The notes under the pieces: generated by a model | The model's database searches: none | What the model was told of the DNA's origin: nothing | The model's input: only the letters and a program-made list of their open reading frames with translations | Shown: piece after piece, positions 57,149-64,000 of the stretch | How the letters are laid out: each line of letters begins with the position of its first letter | Numbering within the stretch: position 1 is the stretch's first letter | Position numbers and translations under genes: made by a program | Source of the DNA: Bryoerythrophyllum caledonicum | Taxonomy: Eukaryota; Streptophyta; Bryopsida; Pottiales; Pottiaceae | Assembly: GCA_963971425.1 (NCBI GenBank) | Contig: OZ020515.1 | Location: forward strand, 11,424,291-11,488,290 | Direction of reading: 5' to 3' | DNA length: 64,000 nucleotides

Positions 57149-59007
57149 TTAGTAGAAGCGGATTGTGTACATGAGCCTTCTCCGGTGTTGCTTTTCAAAG
57201 CGAGAGATGATGTCATCGATCTCGTCCTCCCAAGCCTCCGCCATTTCAAGCTGCACATCACCGAATTTGCTTATCAGAAAAAGAAACTGATCTCTCCAAA
57301 GCGGCTACAACTCAGTTTAGAGACCACACTTCATGATGAAATTCCACCAAGCTCTTCCATTGATCTAATAGCTGTTAAGAGTGAGAAGAGAGTAGTACTG
57401 AATCAAAAGAGAGCTATCTTGATGAAACTTTAGGTGACTTTACAGAAGCTGCACATTAATTAAAGTTTTAATGAGCTATGAAAATGGATACTTTTGTCCT
57501 CATGTAGGGGTTAATCCACAAGTGCACAAGTGGAAAAGGAAAATGGGACTTCAATCCTCTATGATTAATGATAGAAACTTTCAATGCGTGTTTGGTTGTA
57601 GGACTAACTTTTTTTCATTCCGCCCGTTTTCTAGTAATTCATTTGAGGTTCAATGAGCTGTCCTCACGAGTTTCATGAAGAAAAAGTAGTCCTCACCCTT
57701 TGGCACAGGTCAAGGGCAAGCTTGCCGCCAATCGCAGCCTCTTCGTGATTATCTTTCACATCCAGATTGATTATCAATGCTAACTTCAGTAGCTTCGTTT
57801 CCCTATTTTCAAGATCTGCAAGAGTAACAAGTACTGTAAGCAAGAAATTTGGCAGTACTTTAACATCGCCACAAAAAAAACATCCCACGTATGTCCAGTT
57901 CCAGCAATCAACAGTAACTCAAGTGTTCGTGTATTAGAAGCACAATCACCGTACCATCAATCACCATGTCAAAAACCCTTTCCTCAAACGTGAACACAAC
58001 ATCAAACGCGCCATCTGCCGCATTGTCCTGCCACCGCTGCGGCGACTCCTTCACTCCTGAATTACGCTTCAACATCTGAAGTAGACCATTTCGCTTGTAT
58101 CTACATCGCCAAAGTCAAGGCAGAATCTCCAAAATCCAGAATAGAAATAACACCAGTAACCTCCAACATCACCAACCTCCCAGTCCTCACAACCTAAATA
58201 ATCTCTAATAATCATATTGGCATCTTAAAAATCGAAACAAAATCTCAGGAGAATCACAAAAACTCTCACACCTACTCTAATATATAATCCAAAACCCTAC
58301 ATCAACTGCTTCAAACCCGAAAATTCTCAATAAATTGCAAAACGCACTACTAAACCCCTAGAACCGACTAACGAGGGAGAAAACAACGAAAGAATCCCAC
58401 AATAATAGAGAGCCAAATTGTTAGATTGAGAATAATTCGATAACAAGTAGAGGAATTGAGACGAATTGGCAACTCCTACAGCAGCTAAGAAACTAAAACA
58501 GGAGCTTACGCTGGGAGGATACAATTCCAGGTCCAACGAGCATCACTTCAAACCTACTCAAAACCCTACCTCAATTGCTTCCAACCCTAAGAAGTCCAAA
58601 ACCTACGAGACTTCTTCTAAACCCTAACCCCGAGCAAGAGGTCGCAAAAAAACAACTAACGAAAAACGAAAAAGATGGAGACAAATTAAAAACACCTACA
58701 GATTCAAAGAAAGAATTCAAAATACGGAACTGACTTCTAAACCCTAGAGCAGAGCAAGAGGTAAAAAGAAGCGAAAGCGACTAGGAGGATACAATTCCGG
58801 GTCCTTGCTCTTGAGATCCTCCAGCATCTGGCGATACGGCGTGCCAAACTGGTAAACGTTCGGCTCGCGTGCGGACGGGCCGGGCAGCTTGACGTTGGTC
58901 CCCGTGCCGTAGGAGCTCACGTCCAGGCCCTGCTTCTGCAGCAGCGCGTGCGCTTCCATGCTGCGGTTCTGGTTGCTGGCGCACACCATCGCATGGCGCA
59001 GCTTCAT
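57149..59007 (-). CDS. SSU72: SSU72, RNA polymerase II CTD phosphatase
   Basis: Four exons join in frame to 582 coding bases (193 residues, as expected for this family of about 194): 59007-58793, 58100-57955, 57815-57697, 57250-57149. The start MKLRHAMVCASNQNRSMEAH carries the CX5R phosphatase loop (CASNQNRS). Then SSYGTGTNVKLPGP, VYQFGTPYRQM, NSGVKESPQRWQDNAADG, VKDNHEEAAIGG and the typical ending HRRRLMYTIRFY. SSU72 removes phosphate from Ser5 (and Ser7) of the polymerase II C-terminal repeats and acts in 3' end formation and termination. Intron 1 has a 5' site GTATCCTCCT and, close to its 3' end, CCTTGAC, as in U12-type introns. The gene is convergent with the pectate lyase-like gene. Confidence 0.93.
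58250..58793 (-). repeat. 270-bp tandem duplication in SSU72 intron 1 with decoy splice site
   Basis: The exon 1 end and its 5' splice site (GGATAC on the plus strand at 58787-58792) recur 270 bases further into the intron (58517-58522), with the same GAATTGTATCCTCC context. Neighbouring words such as CAAAACCCTAC and AATTGCTTC-like sequence are also paired. The duplicate would offer a second U12-type donor. Confidence 0.72.
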
Positions 59008-59384
59008 CAGCCGCCAATGTCGCCAATCTTCAACGTCTGCCAGCTTTCCTCCTCCTTCTCTCCCTCTGCCCGCCCTAAACCCTAGCCTTCCCACTGCATC
59101 CTCGATACAGCACCAAAATCGATGGCGCTGGGGTCGTTGGAGACAGAGGAGCGCGGCGAGGGTGACAGAAAAGTGCAGTGAGCGAGCGGAGGGAGGGAGA
59201 GCGCGCGCTACGAGAGTGGTGGTGCCATCGCCATTCCTCGTGAGCTTCGTTAGGGTTCTGCGAGTTCGCAAGTAATTATTCCTTCGTTTCTCTAACCAAC
59301 CTTCATTCAACCGGGTTTCACAATGGTATCGTTCCTGGCTATCACGACAGGGTATCACGACCGGGTATCGTACGGGTCTGTAAA
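59008..59384 (-). promoter_or_regulatory. SSU72 upstream region
   Basis: Probable 5' UTR and promoter on the minus strand. The GC-rich part (59040-59250) fits a 5' UTR. No TATA box placed. LINE-C begins at its far side, so the promoter is short or includes transposon DNA. Confidence 0.4.
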
Positions 59385-59601
59385 GAGAAGTAGAAGAAGA
59401 AGAACTCCAGTTTCTGAAGGAGGCCGTCATGAATAGAGTGTTTGTTCGTTCCACTTACTAAAACAATGCCCACTAGACAAAGGATTAGCAAGATGGAACT
59501 ACTTCCCCCTTTTGAGGGTAGACACTATAGTATAAACATGACAAACCAAGAAAAGGAGAATATTGGCAATTTTGAAAACAAGAGTAGTAAGTTTGATTAG
59601 T

Positions 59602-60533
59602 TTAACCCCTAAAGGACCACGACCACTTTCGCTCTAAAACCAGTCCAAAACTGCCACTGCCAAAAAGAGACATGAAAATCACATTTTAAAGTGTATTTTG
59701 GAATTTCAACCGTAGAATCTTAAAATAGGCTTTTACATAACCATGCCAACAAATTTTGGTTGCAATCCACCGCACGGATTGATAGATTTTAGTGTTTAAA
59801 GTCAAAACAATGGTTCACATTCTTCCCTGCGTTGAGTAGATCAGCAGACTTTGACTTCACTTTGTATCAAATTTTTGCATTGTACAAGGTCTAAACCTTT
59901 TAACATTGTCTTAAACATGATGTTATTTCCCATCACACCAATTTTTAGAGGTAAAAAAGGGTGTAGCATATTCAAAACAAGTGTGCAAGGAGTGGAGGTT
60001 CAAAAATTGCCATTTCACGTTTTATTTTTTTGTGAACTACGTGTGTATTTGAATGATAATCCAAACGGTCAATAAGAAGGTTTTAACCACATATTGTTGT
60101 TGAAAAAATAAAAAGTAAAAAATATGAAGATCTCTAGGTTTTATGTAGAAAAGATGATTTTTTTTTTCCCCGTTGCCCGACAATGTGTGAAAATGTTTGA
60201 CTTGGAATAAAATGGCTTTTTACACTAAAAACAAGATTTTTTTTTGAAAATTTCCAAAGAAGGAAATATTCTTTATATGTGTGAAAAATCTCAATGTCAA
60301 TAGAAACTTTTGTCAAAAAATTTGGAGGTGCCGGGAGTCCCCACTTTTGGCTTTAAGTGGTACTAACTTTCAAACCACAAATCCAAAAAATAAAATAAAA
60401 ATATCTCCACGAAGCTCCTATAAGAGGCAATCGAGAATACAAATTTTAGAGAAAAAGGATTTTTTTTCAAATTTTAGGAACTTGCCCAAAATCAGAAATC
60501 CCTCCGAAGGAGATTTGGTCCTTGAGGGGTTAA
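59602..60533 (+). mobile_element. Mite-L copy inserted in the LINE-C 3' region
   Basis: TTAA at 59602-59605 followed by CCCCTAAAGGACC; right end GGTCCTTGAGGGG followed by TTAA at 60530-60533. LINE-C sequence continues on both sides: ORF2 C-terminus at 60534 and 3' UTR at 59601. About 930 bp, no coding capacity. Confidence 0.84.
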
Positions 60534-60895
60534 GAGGTATGTGGGTCGGGAATGGGTTGGTTATTTTCTATTCTACGCTTGTGGAGGAGGACGGACATAG
60601 CATGTTGGAAAGCAATGGTCTTAAAGTTTTTGAAGGTATATTTAATGGAGGTCATAGAGATTTTAAATGTGGATTCCAATGATTTCATGGGAGGAATATG
60701 TGTGGTGGCTCTAGCTCCAGCCGTGATTACAATTAGAGTGTCCACTTTCCATCCTAATGAGCTATTTCCATCTAGAAGAAGCTGGTATTTGTTTATCTTG
60801 TATCATATTGTTTCTGGAGAGAACCGGTCATTGCAATATGTGAATTCTATGAATTGTATTGTAATGCTTGGATTTGGGATTATTGGTAGAGGGTG
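60534..60895 (-). pseudogene. LINE-C ORF2 C-terminal fragment
   Basis: Minus-strand protein with DTLIVITAGARATTHIPPMK and AMSVLLHKRRIENNQ, aligned with the LINE-A end (DPLIVITSGARATSFIPSMN, AMSILLHKRKIENNQ). Reading stops near 60530, where the Mite-L copy is inserted. Confidence 0.82.
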
Positions 60896-60910
60896 GTTGT
60901 GCGGCACACC

Positions 60911-61268
60911 AAAGCACCACGGCCTTGGTGAAGTGGTTTGGGTCATGGCACACCGGTGAGGTGGTTGTGGATTCAAGTCCTATTGTCGGCGTGGTGCCTA
61001 CCACCATAGTCCACCCAATTATGGTGGGGGGTCCCAAGGCCTCGTTGTATGGGGATCCACGAAGCCCTTTGGGAAGATGACATGTCGGTTGTCTCTAAGG
61101 CAATTAGTGTAAGGAAGCACTTTATGCAGAAAAGTCTTTACCATTGAGAGGGGGGAGTAGTTCTATTACACTAGCCTATGCCCCGTGGCCATATGCTTAG
61201 GCAAGAGAATGATCAAACACTATATTCACGTCGGTCTCCGAAGGAGACCGCAGTTGTTCTTCTTCTTT
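60911..61268 (+). mobile_element. tRNA-derived SINE with LINE-like 3' tail
   Basis: Flanking direct repeats are GCGGCACACC (60901-60910) and GTGGCACACC (61269-61278), 9 of 10 matching. The 5' part has an A-box-like TGGTGAAGTGG (60926-60936) and a B-box-like GATTCAAGTCC (60970-60980), about 34 bases apart, as in RNA polymerase III promoters of tRNA origin. The 3' part from about 61141 resembles the LINE-A 3' UTR from 11837, including TATTCACG, a hairpin (GGTCTCCGAAGGAGACC) and a TTC-rich end. The plus orientation is opposite to the LINE it entered. 358 bp. Confidence 0.8.
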
Positions 61269-61278
61269 GTGGCACACC

Positions 61279-62360
61279 GCGGATGCATAGTAAGTTAGGT
61301 TTAAATCTAGCGTTGCAGTGACATCTTTGAGTGTTGCATGTACATGGTAGAAACCATTGTGGGACCGTGTTTTCTAGACGGTCGTTGTGGAAGGTTCCCG
61401 TGTTCATAAAGGTGAGGCATCTAGGTTTACTAGAGGATACGAGCCGTTTTCTGATTTCCCATATTGCGTTGTCCTGTCTTTTGACAATCAGTGCATGGAT
61501 GTGTGGTTGTTGACATTTGAGTAATACATGTAGCCATGTGTGTGGTTTAGTGGAGTTACAGATGGGACATATAATGAAGGGGAATCTTTCTCGACCAAAG
61601 AATAGTTGTTTACGTGCATTTCCCATATATTGGCATGTTCTAAATTTTATAACACATGTTTTCTATGAATTTGTAATAAGAGGGTTTGTCCAAAATTCAT
61701 TGGAGAGTCCCTTGTCAATGTTTCTATTTCCTGTCTATTTTTCAATATTTGGAAGATTTCTAGCTAGTTCTGTTAAGTTGATGTCTAAGTCATATCTTTT
61801 AAGGTATTTGGGTAGGAATCTGATGGGGCCTTTGTCCGGGGTGTCTTCCATAGACGGCCATTCCTTTCTTTGATAATAGTATGGTGTGGGGTGGACATGT
61901 TCGAATGGTTCTCTAGCTTCTCTATGTTCTTTGTCTCTACCAATTTTTGCTAATTCGTCACCTTTTTCGTTGCCATCAATGTTCACATGAGCTCTTACTT
62001 TGTGTAATGATATGGATTGGGTACGTGTTTGTAGCATTTGCACCAATGATGCTAAAATAGTTTTATTGAGGTGGCTATTGTACATAGTAGGATGTTGAAT
62101 TTGCGTGTTTAAAAGGTATAATACATTGATGCAATTTGTGAATATGTATGCGGGCTCATTTGGATATTCAGCATTTAGGATTCGTAGTGTTTTACGGACA
62201 ACCATCATTTCGGCTCTAATGATGTTTTGTAGTCCATGTAGTTGTTTGGCTATTTTAATGTCTTTTGGTGCATTATATATGCCAAAGCCGGCTTTTTCTC
62301 TGTGCCAATGTCCCGGGCTTACTTCTTGTGGTTCTTTAAAGGATCCGTCTGTGTAATAGC
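61279..62360 (-). pseudogene. LINE-C RNase H and Cys/His domain
   Basis: Read on the minus strand: YYTDGSF near 62350, IIRAEMMVVRKTLRIL, YIFTNCINVLYLLNTQ (Asn where LINE-A has the catalytic Asp), KVRAHVNIDGNEKGDELAK, then a TAG at the same place as a TGA in LINE-A, and ICPICNSTKPHTWLHVLLKC. The catalytic Asp to Asn change and stops show decay. Confidence 0.82.
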
Positions 62361-62745
62361 TATACTCTAGATTAAATTTAAAGGATATATTTGTGTTATA
62401 GGGTGGGAGTGGTATTGGAATAACGATGAGTGTTTGATATGGGTTTTGATGTTTGGCTTTGGACCATTGTTTGTTACGGTTAACCGTGATGGGTGTGGGT
62501 GTTGATGGGGCTAATTTGGCATATATTTGTTATATGTTGAGGGTATTTGTTAGTGCTTTTAGATGTTCTATATTTATTTGGGTGCCTATTGTTTTGTTTT
62601 GTTGATGTATACATATTATTTGTAAAGTGGATTATTCTGTTCAGGGTTTTTTGTTTAGTTACTCTGGTATGGTTGGTTCAAAATAAGCTATGGTATCTGC
62701 TGGGAATAGACATATGGGAAAGTATGCAAGAAGTTGCACTTTAGC
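62361..62745 (-). pseudogene. LINE-C fragment of the ORF2 middle region
   Basis: Minus-strand words such as STLQIICIHQQN align with STLQILCVHHQN of LINE-A at about 9940-9975. Several stops. The copy begins near 62745, which is the 5' truncation point. Confidence 0.68.
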
Positions 62746-62795
62746 TATTATCACGGGACGTGGCGTCGAGGGCCTCTCCGTATCGTAGATTTTAG

Positions 62796-63070
62796 CGTAG
62801 ATTAGTTTGTTACTAATCTACGTGTGTAGGGACGAACGGCGGCGCACCGTTTTCATCCGTGGATGATTTTCATCCACTTAGGGTTGTTTGCGTGTGCGTA
62901 TAGCGCCGCACACGTCCTTGACTTGACGTCTTTGTCAAGTCAAGCTTTGTGAGTGTGTTTAGAGAGTGATTAGTGAGTCCTTGCTTGTTAGTGATGGTTT
63001 GTCATTAGTAAAGACTCTACATTCTCTAGTTCCACTCGCACTCGTTGATTCTTCCTTCGTGGAGTGCGAG
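62796..63070. other. Cluster of five perfect stem-loops
   Basis: Perfect hairpins: CGTAGATTAGT/ACTAATCTACG (62796-62822, 5-nt loop), GTGGATGA/TCATCCAC (62859-62877), CGTGTGCG/CGCACACG (62891-62914), CTTGACTTGAC/GTCAAGTCAAG (62917-62944) and CTCGCACT/AGTGCGAG (63035-63070). No ORF explains them. They may be part of a mobile element end or a structured RNA. Confidence 0.6.
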
Positions 63071-64000
63071 ACGCTTGACTATTTGTGATTCATACATCTT
63101 TCACTTGACAAAGACCCTCCCACGTTTCTTGCTATAGTTCTCAAATTTGACATTGAGTGATTTGAAAAAAATTGTGGGTACTTTGAATTTACGAATAGAG
63201 CGCGTGGAGACGGAGCCAACGCCACCGACCGCGCCCAAATCGGACGATTTTTGGAGAAGTTGTGGAGATTGGAAGTTGTGGAGCAAGAAGTTCTGGAGTT
63301 TCTGGAGTTTCAGCAGTTTCATCCAATTTGCGATTTCTCATCCATTGTCGACGTTTCATCCGCTGCGCACGACTTCATCCATCCGGAGCAGTTTTCATCC
63401 GGGTATGCATATGCACAAGGGTCGCAATTCCGTTAGGGACCCTAAACCGTGCCGAAGTTCCCAATTCCGTTAGTTTGAGTGCTGAAATTTCAGGGAGTCC
63501 CTGGAATGAACACTTAAAATTTCAACTTTTGGAGTTTTACATATTTTTTGATTCTGATTGCGGATTTGAGTTATGTTATGTGATCTCTTAAAAAAAAAAA
63601 AAAGATAGTGCTAAACTTTGGGAGTAGATTTCAAAGGCATTGTCACTCGGATGTAAGTGACATTTATGCTTATAGTTAGGGTTTCCGCCATTTGACCTAA
63701 TTTTAGCATTAGTTTGGCGTTTGTTGTGATTATCTACCAATGTATGTGATTTCATTGGATGGATAGTGTTTTTAAACACCACGGTCAATCTCCACTACTC
63801 CCTTAGTTTTAGACGTTAGGGGGGAACACTTTCAGTGTTTCTCTTTGATTTGTAGGTTTTGCGACTTTGAGGCATCCACTGCAGGCGTGTGCTAGTGGCG
63901 CTGTCTCTTTCATTTTCCTGCTTTTATGTTGTTGGGGGAGAGGATCCGGTTTTGATTTCTGGATTCTTGTGCAGTACCTCCCCCGTGTTGCGGGCTTGTT
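63071..64000. other. No gene recognised to the window edge
   Basis: A short A-run at 63590-63604 and TTTCATCC words near 63340-63400. Open frames at 63147-63473 and neighbours overlap in three frames and show no domain. It may continue the element with the hairpins. Confidence 0.4.

Larger units (their letters stand above)
59385..62745 (-). mobile_element. LINE-C, 5'-truncated LINE copy with nested insertions
   Basis: On the minus strand: end of the middle domain (62745-62500), RNase H (62360-61735), Cys/His C-terminus (61740-61270 and 60890-60530) and 3' UTR with tail (59601-59385). All match LINE-A but at clearly different positions, so it is a separate subfamily. It is interrupted by the Mite-L copy at 59602-60533 and the SINE at 60911-61268. 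The 5' truncation is typical of LINEs. No target-site duplication could be found for this copy. Confidence 0.82.

Noticed and set aside
58744-59454. Longer SSU72 start upstream of 59007
   Set aside because: The frame stays open upstream, but the family begins near MKLRHAMVCASNQNRS and the upstream codons are unlike it.

Overview
This window looks like nuclear DNA of a land plant with a large, transposon-rich genome. Genes are few, intron-rich and widely spaced, and two of them belong to plant-type families: an EDM2-like PHD-finger gene and an AKRP/EMB506-like ankyrin gene. A piggyBac transposase and a LINE carrying a 2A-like peptide would be unexpected in a flowering plant. I therefore lean towards a non-seed plant (fern, lycophyte or bryophyte), but this is an inference with low confidence.

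Layout. 1-11966 (+): an unusually long LINE (LINE-A, about 12 kb, 5' end outside the window) with a tandem-repeat 5' leader, ORF1, a 2A-bearing leader of ORF2, then endonuclease, reverse transcriptase, a possible methyltransferase-like domain, RNase H and a Cys/His C-terminus. It is broken by a limited number of stops and frameshifts. 11967-18180: GC-rich hairpin-bearing DNA, relic ORFs, TTAA-type MITEs and low-complexity DNA. 18183-18437: a cyclophilin fragment. 18839-22205: the 5' part of a second, diverged LINE (LINE-B). 22206-28900: repeats and large TTAA-flanked non-autonomous elements. 28915-33948 (-): a 16-exon ankyrin-repeat gene with an internally duplicated repeat block. 37581-40836 (+): a short EDM2-like gene. 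41201-50536: a dense transposon cluster with five TTAA or TA MITEs and a nearly intact 5.4-kb piggyBac element. 51564-55362 (+): a pectate-lyase-like gene with a minisatellite in one intron. 57149-59007 (-): SSU72, four exons, with a predicted U12-type intron. 59385-62745 (-): a 5'-truncated LINE copy (LINE-C) with a MITE and a tRNA-derived SINE inserted in it. 62796-63070: five perfect stem-loops in a row.

How the parts fit. The host genes are unrelated housekeeping or regulatory genes: chloroplast-type ankyrin protein, chromatin reader, cell-wall enzyme and RNA polymerase II CTD phosphatase. The mobile elements form two linked systems. The LINE family appears to supply the 3' tail used by the SINE. 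The piggyBac element has TTAA target sites and CCCCTAAAG-like ends shared with most MITEs in the window, so it is a candidate source of their transposase. Nested insertions give a relative order of events.
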